Shown here piece after piece: positions 45,467 through 54,004 of a stretch of DNA of 64,000 nucleotides (its first letter is position 1; each line of letters begins with the position of its first letter). The DNA is from Immundisolibacterales bacterium (GTDB taxonomy: Bacteria; Pseudomonadota; Gammaproteobacteria; HK1): the NCBI GenBank assembly GCA_026712715.1, contig JAPOPW010000002.1, forward strand, positions 25,900 through 89,899, written 5' to 3'. The position numbers and the translations under genes are program-made. The notes under the pieces were generated by a model. It was not told the DNA's origin, did no database searches, and worked only from the letters and a program-made list of their open reading frames with translations.

Positions 45467-46264
45467 TCATCCTCCAGTGCGTTCCGGCCGCTCGAGAGCG
45501 GCCCGCAGGGTGAGAGCGTACCTCTCCGGCTGGTCGACCGTCATCAGGTGACCGCAGTCGGCAATCTCGTGGTACGCCCCGTCGGCGAGCTCGGCGAGGA
45601 TGATGTCGGCCGCGCGGCGCGGGCAGAAGCGGTCCGCGTCGCCGCCGATGACGTCGACCGGACAGCGGATCCCGGCGAGCGCCCCAGTCAGGGGCTCGCG
45701 GTGCAGGGCCTGCATCGCGCGCGCCGCGTTGACGTATCCGCGCCCGTCTCCGACCGCCTCGAGCCGGCGCGCCGAAATTGCGTCGAGGTCCGCACCGGCC
45801 GTGACGATCTGGGCCGCGGTGTCTTCGCGGAGCGCCGCCGCGAACGCGGCGCGGTCCGCACGCAGGAGCTCGATGCGCTCCTCGAAGAAGCCGGCCGCGG
45901 CACGCCCGACCACCGACGAGGTGCCGCTCACCACCGCGTGCGGGACGAGGTCCGGGCGGGCGGCGGCAAGGGCGAGCACGATCGTGCCGCCGAGCGAGTA
46001 GCCGATGCAGGCGGCGGGTCCGGTCATCGCCTCGAGGAAGCGGGCGAGGTCGCCGGCGAGCTGGTCCAGGGTCCCGTCGCCGTCTCCGGCCGTCGTCTCG
46101 CCGTGGCCGCGAAGGTCGTACGCGAAGGTGCGGTGGTCGGTGAGCCTCTCCTGAGCGAGCGCCCAGCTTCGCCGGTCCTCGGCGAGGCCGTGCACCATCA
46201 CCACCGGACGGCCGCTCCCGCGCTTCGTGAAGCCGACCTCGATGTCGCCCAGTCGGGACTTCAT
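45467..46264 (-). CDS. Alpha/beta hydrolase
   Basis: A 265-residue alpha/beta-fold hydrolase with oxyanion-loop HGLAEDRRSW (~25-34), nucleophile elbow GYSLGG (Ser90), acid in IGGDADRFC (Asp ~214) and His in DCGHLMTVDQPE (~240). The ATG overlaps the acyl-CoA synthetase stop in a 4-base ATGA, so translation is coupled. Homologues include RutD-like aminoacrylate hydrolases and lactone or ester hydrolases. Combined with the LLM enzyme it recalls parts of a uracil-type ring-cleavage route, but no RutA-specific evidence is present, and the substrate is unknown. Confidence 0.85.
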   Translation of the reverse strand: MKSRLGDIEVGFTKRGSGRPVVMVHGLAEDRRSWALAQERLTDHRTFAYDLRGHGETTAGDGDGTLDQLAGDLARFLEAMTGPAACIGYSLGGTIVLALAAARPDLVPHAVVSGTSSVVGRAAAGFFEERIELLRADRAAFAAALREDTAAQIVTAGADLDAISARRLEAVGDGRGYVNAARAMQALHREPLTGALAGIRCPVDVIGGDADRFCPRRAADIILAELADGAYHEIADCGHLMTVDQPERYALTLRAALERPERTGG

Positions 46265-47973
46265 CGGGCCGCTTCCCCGCCCCCGGCCGCCTCGGGCGTT
46301 CCGCCCCGATCGGCGGCCACGATCCGGTCCCGCACCTCGTTCTTGCGGATCTTGCCGGCCGCGGTGCGGGGGAACTCGCCGACCGCGCGGACGAGCTCGG
46401 GCCAAAGGTGCTTCGGGAGTCCCCGCTCGCGCAGGAACCCCGCGAGCGCATCCGGCCCGGGGGGCGCCACGCCCGTCATCTCGACGACCGCGCAGATCCG
46501 CTCCCCGAGGCGCTCGTCCGGATAGCCCACCACCGCCACCGCCCGGACGCCGGGGAAGGCGGCGATGGCGTCCTCGGCGGGCACCGGCGAGATGTTCACC
46601 CCGCCCCGGATGATGAGGTCCTTCACGCGCCCGGTGATCCGGACGTAGCCGTCTTCGTCGATGCGGGCGAGATCGCCGGTGTGAAAGAACCCGTCCGGGG
46701 TCAGCAGCGACTCGTACAGGGAATCCTGGGCGTAGTAGCCGACGAACACCCCCGGGCCGCGCATCGCGAGCTCGCCCTCGGCGCCGGGAGGCGTCTCGTC
46801 GCCGTGTTCGTCGATGGTCCGGAGCTCGAGCCCGGGGAGGCCGATCCCCGCCGTCGCGAGCACCTTCTCGCGGGGGCTGTCCGCGGTGCAGGTCGTGAGC
46901 CCGCCCTCGGTCATGCCCCACAGCACGGTGACCCGCGTGTTCGGGAACTCCGTCTCGGCCCGCTCCATGAGCGACGGGGGGACCTGGGCGCCGCCGCAGA
47001 GGAACCAGGAAAGGGAGCCGAGCTTCGGCACTTTGGCGCCCGCCGGTCGGCGTGCGTCCACGAGGTCCTTGAGGAACGGGGTCGCGGCGGCGGTGAAGCG
47101 GCATCGATGGCGGGCGACGGTGGCGAGGGCGCGGTCGGGGTCCCATCGGTCCTGGAGGACGAGCGGGGCGCCGGTATGGAGCGCGAGACGAGCCCCGTGG
47201 ATGGCGCCCACGCTGTGGCCGAGGGGCGAGGGCATGAAGATCGGGGAATCGGGGCCGAGTACGAATCGCTCCGCGAAGGTGACGTTGAGGGCGGCCAGGG
47301 TGTCGTTCGTGTGCATGACCGCCTTGGGACGCCCGGTGGTGCTGGACGTGAACATGAGGTGGTCGAGCGCTTCGGCCGGAGGGGCAGGGGAGGCGGCGCG
47401 ATCGGTGCCCCCACCGCGGCCGAGCGTGCCCGCGTCCGCCTCCGCTCCCGGGGTCGGCCGCGTCCAGGTCCGCGTTCCGTCGCCGGCGAAGCGCGCGATC
47501 GCCGGCGGGCGGGAGCACTGCCTCGCTGCGGCGGCGGCGAGCTCGCCGGTTCCGGTCCGGCCGTGGCGCTCGACGGTGACGAGCGCCCGCGCCCCGCAGA
47601 GCTCGGCCGCGTAGCGAAGGGTGTCCTCGTCCGTTCGGATCGGCACGTTGGCGGGAATCGCGCCGCGCCGGAGGGCGGCGAGCATCGCGACCAGTCCCTC
47701 GGACCGGTTGGGCATGAAGACGAGGACCACGTCGCCCGGCCCGATCCCCTGCCCGGCGAGCTCCGCACCGAGCCGGCCCGATTCCCGCCACAGCTCCGCG
47801 CGGCTCAGGCGCCGCCCCCGGTCATCGTGGACGGCGGGCGCCGAAGGGCGGTCGCGCACGAAGCCCTCGAAGCGCTCGGCGAGCGGCACGCCGGTCCACC
47901 ACCCGTGCTCGCGATAGCGTCGCCCCCGCTCCGCTTCTCCGGTCGCCGGGACCGAACGCACCGCCGTGCTCAC
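46261..47973 (-). CDS. AMP-dependent acyl-CoA synthetase / ligase
   Basis: A 570-residue ANL-superfamily enzyme that activates a carboxylate with ATP and forms the CoA thioester. The P-loop-like motif FTSSTTGRPKAVMHTN lies near residue 210, then GGAQVPPSLM, LWGMTEGGLTTC, the TGD motif in FFHTGDLARIDEDGY and the C-terminal catalytic Lys in PRTAAGKIRKNEVRD. GTG start at 47973 is supported by the proper N-terminus (FEGFVRDRPSAPAVHDDRGR). Long in-frame sequence upstream is antisense to amt. It is divergent from amt and heads the synthetase-hydrolase-LLM operon. Cyclohexanecarboxylate-CoA ligase-like members show similar spacing, but the acid is not identified. Confidence 0.9.
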   Translation of the reverse strand: MSTAVRSVPATGEAERGRRYREHGWWTGVPLAERFEGFVRDRPSAPAVHDDRGRRLSRAELWRESGRLGAELAGQGIGPGDVVLVFMPNRSEGLVAMLAALRRGAIPANVPIRTDEDTLRYAAELCGARALVTVERHGRTGTGELAAAAARQCSRPPAIARFAGDGTRTWTRPTPGAEADAGTLGRGGGTDRAASPAPPAEALDHLMFTSSTTGRPKAVMHTNDTLAALNVTFAERFVLGPDSPIFMPSPLGHSVGAIHGARLALHTGAPLVLQDRWDPDRALATVARHRCRFTAAATPFLKDLVDARRPAGAKVPKLGSLSWFLCGGAQVPPSLMERAETEFPNTRVTVLWGMTEGGLTTCTADSPREKVLATAGIGLPGLELRTIDEHGDETPPGAEGELAMRGPGVFVGYYAQDSLYESLLTPDGFFHTGDLARIDEDGYVRITGRVKDLIIRGGVNISPVPAEDAIAAFPGVRAVAVVGYPDERLGERICAVVEMTGVAPPGPDALAGFLRERGLPKHLWPELVRAVGEFPRTAAGKIRKNEVRDRIVAADRGGTPEAAGGGEAAR

Positions 47974-48168
47974 TTCGCGAGCCTCACCGGCCGGCCCCAC
48001 CCTCGTGCGACATCTTCGCGAATCAGCGTACCCTTGCCCATGGCCTCTTCGTCGCTCGGGATTTCGCGTTCCGAGTGTAGCGCCCTTTCGTGGGAGTCCG
48101 GACCCGGTCGGGGCTACGAATCGGACGGAAATCCTGCACAATCGGCGCGCATTTCTTGGACGAACGGA

Positions 48169-49443
48169 TTGCAGTTCGTGGACAGCGAGGTCCGCTTCAT
48201 CATCGACACCTTCTCCTTTCTCGTCTGGGGAGGGCTGGTGATGTGGATGTGCGCCGGGTTCACGATGCTCGAAGCGGGATCCGTGCGCACCAGGAACGCG
48301 TCGGTCATCTGCCTGAAGAACATCGGTTCCCTTTCCATCGCCGCGCTCGCCTTCCATTTCGTCGGCTACGGCTTCATGTTCGAAGGGGTCGAGGAAGGCG
48401 GCTGGATCGGCTCGTTCGACTTCTTCCACGGCATCACCGACGCGGAAAAGGCCCTCCTCGGCGGCGACTCGTCGTCCGCCGCGAGAGTCGTGGAGAACGG
48501 CCATGCGTCGATGTCGTACTGGCTCTTCCAGATGGTCTTCGTGGCTTCCACCGCCTCCATCGTGTCCGGCACCCTCGCCGAGAGAGTGAGGCTCTGGTCC
48601 TACTTCATCTTCGTCGCGGTGCTGACGGCGGTCATCTACCCGGTCATCGGCGCCTGGACCTGGGGCGGCGGGTGGTTGGCCGCGATGGGCTTTCAGGACT
48701 TCGCGGGGTCGACCGTCGTCCATTCGACCGGCGGATGGGCGGCCCTCGCCGGCGTGCTCGTGGTCGGCGCGCGCCGGGGCAAGTTCCTGGATGACGGGAC
48801 CGTCAAGCCGACTCCGCCCAACAGCATTCCGGAGGTGACGCTCGGGGTATCCGTCATCTGGCTCGGATTCCTCGGCTTCAATGGCGGCTCGCAGCTTGCC
48901 CTCGGCGGCGCCATCGACGCGGTGGCGGTCGCCACCGTTCTCGCCAATACCAACCTTGCGGGGGCGGCGGGGGTGGTGGCGGCCATGCTCCTGTCGCGCC
49001 CCGTCTTCGGGCGAATCGATCTGCTCGCGTCGCTCAACGGCGCCATTGCGGGGCTGGTCGCGATCACGGCGGGACCGGATCTCGTGGGCCACGGTTGGGC
49101 CGTCGTGATCGGTGCGATCGGGGGGGCGCTTTGCCTGTTGGGCATGAAGCTGCTGGAGCGCCTGCGGATCGACGACGAAGTGGGCGCGATCCCCGCCCAC
49201 ATGGGGGCGGGGGTGTGGGGGACGATGGCCGTCTGCATCGCGGCCGGAGGCGATCCGCTGGTTCAGCTCATCGGGATCGCCGCCGTCGGCGCCACCGTCT
49301 TCGGCGCTTCGCTCTTCGTGTGGAGAATCATCGACAGCACCCTCGGGGCCCGGATCTCTCCGCGGGTCGAGCGGCTCGGCCAGGACTCCGCCGAGCTCGG
49401 AATCGAGTCGTTCCCCGAATTCGTCCTCGCGGAGGACGACTGA
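48169..49443 (+). CDS. amt: Ammonium transporter
   Basis: A membrane channel of the Amt family with 11 hydrophobic segments in 424 residues. The twin histidines of the pore are in VVHSTGGWAALAG and AIPAHMGAGVWGT, and the N-terminal segment is FLVWGGLVMWMCAGFTMLEA. It moves NH3/NH4+ inward. Start is uncertain: TTG 48169 (giving LQFVDSEVRFIIDT), GTG 48178 or ATG 48040 are in frame; the family N-terminus favours TTG 48169. No glnK lies beside it. It sits among amide/ureide-catabolic genes on the other strand, consistent with nitrogen handling. Confidence 0.9.
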   Translation: MQFVDSEVRFIIDTFSFLVWGGLVMWMCAGFTMLEAGSVRTRNASVICLKNIGSLSIAALAFHFVGYGFMFEGVEEGGWIGSFDFFHGITDAEKALLGGDSSSAARVVENGHASMSYWLFQMVFVASTASIVSGTLAERVRLWSYFIFVAVLTAVIYPVIGAWTWGGGWLAAMGFQDFAGSTVVHSTGGWAALAGVLVVGARRGKFLDDGTVKPTPPNSIPEVTLGVSVIWLGFLGFNGGSQLALGGAIDAVAVATVLANTNLAGAAGVVAAMLLSRPVFGRIDLLASLNGAIAGLVAITAGPDLVGHGWAVVIGAIGGALCLLGMKLLERLRIDDEVGAIPAHMGAGVWGTMAVCIAAGGDPLVQLIGIAAVGATVFGASLFVWRIIDSTLGARISPRVERLGQDSAELGIESFPEFVLAEDD

Positions 49444-49554
49444 GCCGGTCAGGCCGCGACCGGCCAGCGCACATCTCGCCGCCGTGCTCGGCTCCGACCC
49501 GCGGTTCCCCTCGCGCAACCGGCCGACGCGGCGTGAACGCGTCCTGCGAGTACT

Positions 49555-51114
49555 TCAGAACGTCTTCCAGTCCCCCGACTTCTCCACCGCATCGGCGACC
49601 TGCAGCACGGTGAGGTCGTCGAAGTGACGGCCGGTGATCATCATTCCGATCGGCAGCCCATCCTCCATGCCGCAGGGGACACTCACCGAGGGATGTCCGG
49701 TCACGTCGAACTGCGAAGTGTTGCTCGACATGTTGAGCGCGTAGCGCAGGTAGTCCTCGAGCGGGCAGTCGGGGGGCGGGATCGGGGTGGCGCGGAAGGG
49801 GACCGTCGGCATGACGAGGACGTCGTGCGCGGCGAGCGCGTCGTCGTAGGCCCTGACGAGGGCGGGCCGGAGGTTCTGCGCCTTGGCGTAGTAGCGGCCG
49901 TGGTAGTGGCGCTTCAGGTACTCTCCCGTCAGCATCACCAGCTTCACGGTCGGGGGCAGGTCGTTCGGCCGGGCCGCGACGCCGCGCGCGACCGCATCCA
50001 GGACGCCGGTGTTGTAGAACCCCTGCCAGTTCGTGCCGGTGTTGTTGCCCTTCAACATGAACTCGTAGGCGCCTTCGCGGATGATGGCGGTGAAGATGTG
50101 CACCCCGTCGAGGTGCATCGGGATCGAGACCTCCTCGACCACCGCGCCACGCTCCTCGAGCCGCCGGGCCGCGGCCCGGACCCTGGCGTCGACCACTTCC
50201 TCGCTTCCGCCATGGCCGAGGTCTTCCCATGACGGCTGACCGAAACCCTCCTTGACGAGTCCGATCCGCATGCCGGCGACCCCCTTGCCGATGGCCGGGG
50301 AGTAGTCGCGAACGAAGTCGGGGGGACACACTCCCCGTTGCCTCGGGTCGAGCGGGTCCGGCCCCGCGATCGCCGACAGCATCAGGGCCACGTCCTCGAC
50401 CGTGTTGGCCATGGGGCCGCAATGGTCGAGGGTCATCTCGATCATCATGCAGCCGGTGTAGGGCACCAGGCCGTAGGTCGGCTTGTGCCCGACGACGCCG
50501 CTCCAGGCGGCGGGGATCCGGATCGAGCCGCCCTGGTCGCCGCCAAGGGCCATGTCGACCTGCTCCGTCACGAGCACGACCGCGCTGCCGTTCGAGGACG
50601 CCCCGGCCGCATGGGTGGGTTTTCGCGGATTGGGCACCGGACCGAGCGCGCAGGTGTGGCTCGCGCCCGAGAAGCAGAGGTCCTCGGCGTTGGTCTTGCC
50701 CGAGATGGTGGCGCCGGCGTCGAGAAGGCGGGTGACAACGGTCGCGTCGACGTCGGGAACGAATCCCTCGAGCACGCGGCTGCCGTTCATCATCGGCACC
50801 CCCGCCACGCAGATTGCGTCCTTCACTCCGACGGTCCTGCCCTTGAGCGGACCCTCGGGCGCACCCTCGATCTCGCAGCGCCAGTACCAGCCGTTGAAGG
50901 GGTTGTCACTCGGCTCCGGGCGCCATCCGACGGTGCGCGGGTACTTGACGGGCGGCCGGTACTCCACCATCTCCTCGAGCCGGCGGCAGGTCTTGATCTC
51001 TCCCCGGACCAGCTCGCAATAGGTGTTTGCCTCGTCCGCGCTCAGCTCGAAGCCCAGGTCCTCCGCGATCTCGAGCACTTGCTCGATGCTCGGCAGGTTC
51101 GCGCCGCTTGGCAT
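49555..51114 (-). CDS. Amidase-signature family amidase
   Basis: A 519-residue amidase with the Ser-cisSer-Lys triad: K98 in GVKDAICV, the AGASSNGSA loop (S173/S174), and nucleophile S197 in GGDQGGSIRIPAAW. The N-terminal ~70 residues (SIEQVLEIAEDLGFELSADE) form an extra helical domain seen in Rhodococcus-type and some aliphatic/aryl amidases. The enzyme hydrolyses an amide to acid and ammonia, fitting the adjacent amt gene (convergent, 110 bases away). It lies 70 bases after the PuuE-type gene and is probably co-transcribed with it. The actual amide is unknown. Confidence 0.92.
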   Translation of the reverse strand: MPSGANLPSIEQVLEIAEDLGFELSADEANTYCELVRGEIKTCRRLEEMVEYRPPVKYPRTVGWRPEPSDNPFNGWYWRCEIEGAPEGPLKGRTVGVKDAICVAGVPMMNGSRVLEGFVPDVDATVVTRLLDAGATISGKTNAEDLCFSGASHTCALGPVPNPRKPTHAAGASSNGSAVVLVTEQVDMALGGDQGGSIRIPAAWSGVVGHKPTYGLVPYTGCMMIEMTLDHCGPMANTVEDVALMLSAIAGPDPLDPRQRGVCPPDFVRDYSPAIGKGVAGMRIGLVKEGFGQPSWEDLGHGGSEEVVDARVRAAARRLEERGAVVEEVSIPMHLDGVHIFTAIIREGAYEFMLKGNNTGTNWQGFYNTGVLDAVARGVAARPNDLPPTVKLVMLTGEYLKRHYHGRYYAKAQNLRPALVRAYDDALAAHDVLVMPTVPFRATPIPPPDCPLEDYLRYALNMSSNTSQFDVTGHPSVSVPCGMEDGLPIGMMITGRHFDDLTVLQVADAVEKSGDWKTF

Positions 51115-51184
51115 GGTTCTTTCTCCTCTCGATCGATGTCGCCCGCTCCGGGCCGAGCCCGGGGCGTCGCGGTGGAATCCGGAG

Positions 51185-52123
51185 CTACGGCTTGAACTCG
51201 TCGTGGTGGTCGAGCCACCAGTTGGCGATGTCGATGCGGCGGGCGAACCAGACCCCGCCCTTGTCGAGGGCGTGCTCGAGGAAGTCGCGAAGTCCCGCGA
51301 TGCGGGCGGCCTGGCCGACGAGCCGGGGGTGGAGGCCGATCGACATCATGCGCGGGCGCTCGGCACCTTCCTCCCAGTAGGTGTCGAAGGCGCGCTTGAG
51401 GGTGGTCGCGAAGTCGTCCGGCGAGCCGTAGCCCTGGGGCAGCACGAAGCGGGCGTCGTTGTAGGTGAAGCTGTAGGGCACGACGAGGTGCCGCTTGCCC
51501 AGGACCTCGGTGAAGTAGGGGAGGTCGTCGTTGTAGGCGTCGGCGTCGTAGACGAAGCCGCCCTCCTCGACGAGAAGCTCGCGCGTGTGGACCGACGGGC
51601 CGTAACGGCAGTACCACCCGAGGGGGCGCTGCCCCACCGTCTCCCGGAACGATTCGATTGCCCAGCGGATGTGCTGGCGCTCCGTTTCGCGCCCGAGCCG
51701 CCACACTTCCTCCCAGCGCCAGCCGTGGCTGCAGGGCTCGTGGCCGGCCTCGCGCAGCCAGGCCGCGACCTCGGGGTTGCGTTCGAGGGCGGTGGCTGCG
51801 GCGAAGAACGTGATCGGAAGCCCGAGGCCGTCGACGAGACGCTGCACCCGCCACACACCGGCCCGCGAACCGTACTCGTACACCGATTCGGCCGCGAGGT
51901 CGCGAACCGTGGAATCTATTCCCCAGGGGATCTCGGTGAGGCTGTCGTTGTGCCCGTCGCCCGCCGGGTGGGTGTACTCCGATCCCTCCTCGTAGTTGAG
52001 GACGATGTTGACCGCGACCCGGGCGCCGTCCGGCCACCGCACCTTCGGCACGTGGCGCCCGTAGCCGACGTAGTCACGCCGGGGGCCCGGAACGTCCTGG
52101 TCGACGAACGGTTGGACTGCCAT
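51185..52123 (-). CDS. PuuE-type polysaccharide-deacetylase-fold hydrolase (allantoinase/chitin-deacetylase-like)
   Basis: A 312-residue NodB-fold protein close to PuuE, which is a cofactor-poor allantoinase in purine catabolism. Landmarks: VNIVLNYEEGSEYTHPAGDG, HEPCSHGWRWEEVW (metal/His motif), WYCRYGPSVHTRELLVEEGG and the MMSIGLHPRLVGQAARIAGL C-terminal strand. In PuuE the typical Asp/His metal ligands are altered; here the H-x-W pattern is similar. Some homologues act on carbamoyl or urethane-like amides. The ATG at 52123 follows a GAGG. It precedes the amidase gene. Confidence 0.85.
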   Translation of the reverse strand: MAVQPFVDQDVPGPRRDYVGYGRHVPKVRWPDGARVAVNIVLNYEEGSEYTHPAGDGHNDSLTEIPWGIDSTVRDLAAESVYEYGSRAGVWRVQRLVDGLGLPITFFAAATALERNPEVAAWLREAGHEPCSHGWRWEEVWRLGRETERQHIRWAIESFRETVGQRPLGWYCRYGPSVHTRELLVEEGGFVYDADAYNDDLPYFTEVLGKRHLVVPYSFTYNDARFVLPQGYGSPDDFATTLKRAFDTYWEEGAERPRMMSIGLHPRLVGQAARIAGLRDFLEHALDKGGVWFARRIDIANWWLDHHDEFKP

Positions 52124-52465
52124 GGATCGGCCTCCTCGAATGGGTTGGGAGCGGCGCTCGAGAGCGAGGTCAATGGTACCCACCGGTTGGCGGCGCCGGG
52201 AAATCGGGGCAATATTCGGGAATCATCGATGGACCACCGGCGCGCCTGCGAGGGAGCGGCACCGCGTCGCGCATGCGACACGACGATTCCGTCGCGCCGC
52301 CACGCCGCCGCCGGGGGCGGCCACGGTCGGTCCGCTTTCCGAACGGGCCTTCGCGTCCCGGTGGATTCGCCACCGTCCGGGGTCCCCGGGCATCGTGGCC
52401 CGCTCCCGGGGACCCGAGCCGCTCGCGGGGGGCCGGTCGGTTCGAGCTGCGAGGAGATTGCGCCC
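52124..52465. other. Intergenic region between the PuuE-type and Sua5-like genes
   Basis: About 340 bases between divergent start codons. No recognisable coding sequence on either strand; promoters for both units are expected here, but no clear -35/-10 pair was found. A GAGGAGA at 52451 is the Shine-Dalgarno of the following gene. Confidence 0.45.
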
Positions 52466-53182
52466 GTGACGGGAAGACCGGATGTGCAACGTGACGCCGA
52501 TCGGGCGTTCGCCGTTCTCGAACGGGGCGGGATCGCCATCATGCCGATGAGCGTCGGCTATACCGCGACCGGGGGATCGGCCGCGGCGCTGAACAGGATA
52601 TTCGACACCAAACGGCGGGCGCCGTCGAAGCTGCACGCGATGCTGGGCGATCTCGCCTTGCACCGCGAGCTGCACGTCCTGGATCAGAAGGGATGGGACG
52701 TCGCCAGCACCCTGGTCGAAGACTTCGATCTTCCGCTCGGAGCGATTGCCCCCGCGCGGATGGATCACCCCATCCTGCGCAAGATGGAGCCGGAGGCGCT
52801 GGCTGCTTCCAGCAGCGAAGGCACGGTTCTGATGCTCCTCAATGCGGGCCCTTTCCACGCCGCGCTCACCCGCTTGAGCCGGGAGTCCAAGCACCCGCTT
52901 TTCGGCTCTTCCGCCAACCTGTCGCTCTCCGGCACGAAGTTTCGAGTCGAGGACATCGAGCCGGAGCTGATTGCGATCGCCGACATCGTCATCGACCATG
53001 GACTTCGTCTCCATCACCTGTACCGGGCATCATCGACCCTGCTCGATCTCGAGACGTTCGAGGTCGTTCGCTACGGTGCCTGCTTCGAGCTCATCGCCGA
53101 CGCGCTGAAGCGCCGCTTCGGAATTGTGCTGCCGCCGCCACCGCCCGGTCACCTCCGCGACCTCATCGGCGATCTGCCCTGA
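52466..53182 (+). CDS. Sua5/YciO/YrdC-domain protein (atypical)
   Basis: A 238-residue protein with GTG start at 52466 eight bases after GAGGAGA. It aligns with the Sua5/YrdC fold: the nucleotide-binding KRRAPSK region at ~38-45 and the SSANLSLSGT loop at ~150-160. However the usual PTDTVYGL motif is replaced by IMPMSVGYTATGGSA, so it belongs to a divergent branch and threonylcarbamoyl-AMP synthase activity is uncertain. It may act on another carbamoyl compound, which would suit the surrounding amide/ureide genes, but this is only a suggestion. It is on the opposite strand to its neighbours. Confidence 0.75.
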   Translation: MTGRPDVQRDADRAFAVLERGGIAIMPMSVGYTATGGSAAALNRIFDTKRRAPSKLHAMLGDLALHRELHVLDQKGWDVASTLVEDFDLPLGAIAPARMDHPILRKMEPEALAASSSEGTVLMLLNAGPFHAALTRLSRESKHPLFGSSANLSLSGTKFRVEDIEPELIAIADIVIDHGLRLHHLYRASSTLLDLETFEVVRYGACFELIADALKRRFGIVLPPPPPGHLRDLIGDLP

Positions 53183-53268
53183 CCGGCGCCTCGAGCGAAG
53201 CGGACGGGGCGCAAATCGAGTCGGCTTCGCAAGTCGAAGGGTTCGAGGCCGGCCCCGCGATTGTGGCG

Positions 53269-53973
53269 CTACGCCGGGGTCGGGGTCGGGGTCGGGGCCG
53301 CGCTCGTCTCGACGAGCCGCGCCACCTCGTCCGTGGTGCGCACGTCGGCGAAGAACTGGAGCATGTTGACCAGGGTCGCGACGTGCTCCTCGTCGCTCCG
53401 GGCACCGTTCGCGTCGGAGACGAACACGGTGTCGTAGTTCATCAGCATCGCGTCGCGGGCGGTCGCCTCGCAGCACACGTTCGAGAGCGTACCGGTGATG
53501 ATCAGGGTGTCGCGGCCGGCGTCCTGCAACCGTTCATGGAGGTCCGAGGCGCCCGGGGTGAACGCGCTCGAGCGGCGCTTGACGACGCGAAGGTCCGACG
53601 GGGCCACGTCGAGCGATTCGTGGATCTCGAAGCCGTGCGCGCCCACCGCGGTGTCGGCGACGATGCGGTCACGCATTTCGGGGGACGCGAAGTTGCGGAA
53701 CCACGAACGCCACTCCTCGGTGTAGGTCTGCTGCGTCCACACCACGGGCACGTCGTGCTCGCGGCAGGGCCGGGCCAGCCGGGTGATGTTGGGCACGATC
53801 GCGGAGAGTCCGGGCACCTCCAGGGTCGAGTACCCCGGAATCAGGAACCCGTTCTGCATGTCGATGACGAGCAGCGCGGTTCGCGCGAGATCGAGACGCT
53901 CGAATATCTCCATCCGCCCGCGCCGCCGGAGCACCCAGTCCACGTACTTCCGGGGAATCTTCGTTGAATGCAT
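53269..53973 (-). CDS. Isochorismatase-fold cysteine hydrolase (paralogue 1)
   Basis: A 234-residue protein with the catalytic triad of the isochorismatase-like superfamily: D38 (VIDMQNGF), K132 (VVKRRSSAF) and C167 (LSNVCCEATARDA). The family includes N-carbamoylsarcosine amidase, ureidoacrylate amidohydrolase (RutB), nicotinamidase and others that cleave amide or carbamoyl C-N bonds. It is 31 bases downstream of an FAD amine-oxidase-like gene. Its C-terminal APTPTPTPA tail is encoded by GGGGTC repeats (on the + strand), noted separately. Its paralogue lies upstream of the FAD gene. The substrate is undetermined. Confidence 0.88.
   Translation of the reverse strand: MHSTKIPRKYVDWVLRRRGRMEIFERLDLARTALLVIDMQNGFLIPGYSTLEVPGLSAIVPNITRLARPCREHDVPVVWTQQTYTEEWRSWFRNFASPEMRDRIVADTAVGAHGFEIHESLDVAPSDLRVVKRRSSAFTPGASDLHERLQDAGRDTLIITGTLSNVCCEATARDAMLMNYDTVFVSDANGARSDEEHVATLVNMLQFFADVRTTDEVARLVETSAAPTPTPTPA
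53276..53297 (+). repeat. GGGGTC tandem repeat, G-quadruplex-type motif
   Basis: Four runs of four G separated by TC (GGGGTCGGGGTCGGGGTCGGGG). It lies five bases beyond the stop codon side of isochorismatase paralogue 1 and encodes, on the minus strand, its PTPTPTP tail. Confidence 0.85.
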
Positions 53974-54004
53974 CGTTTGCCCCTGCGCTCGCCCGGCGGC
54001 CGGT

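Noticed and set aside
46408..48168. Very long + strand frame leading into amt
   Set aside because: It is antisense to the acyl-CoA synthetase and hydrolase genes; the Amt protein proper starts near 48169.
48040..48168. Sigma-54 (-24/-12) promoter upstream of amt
   Set aside because: No GG-N10-GC pair with the proper spacing could be found in the upstream region.
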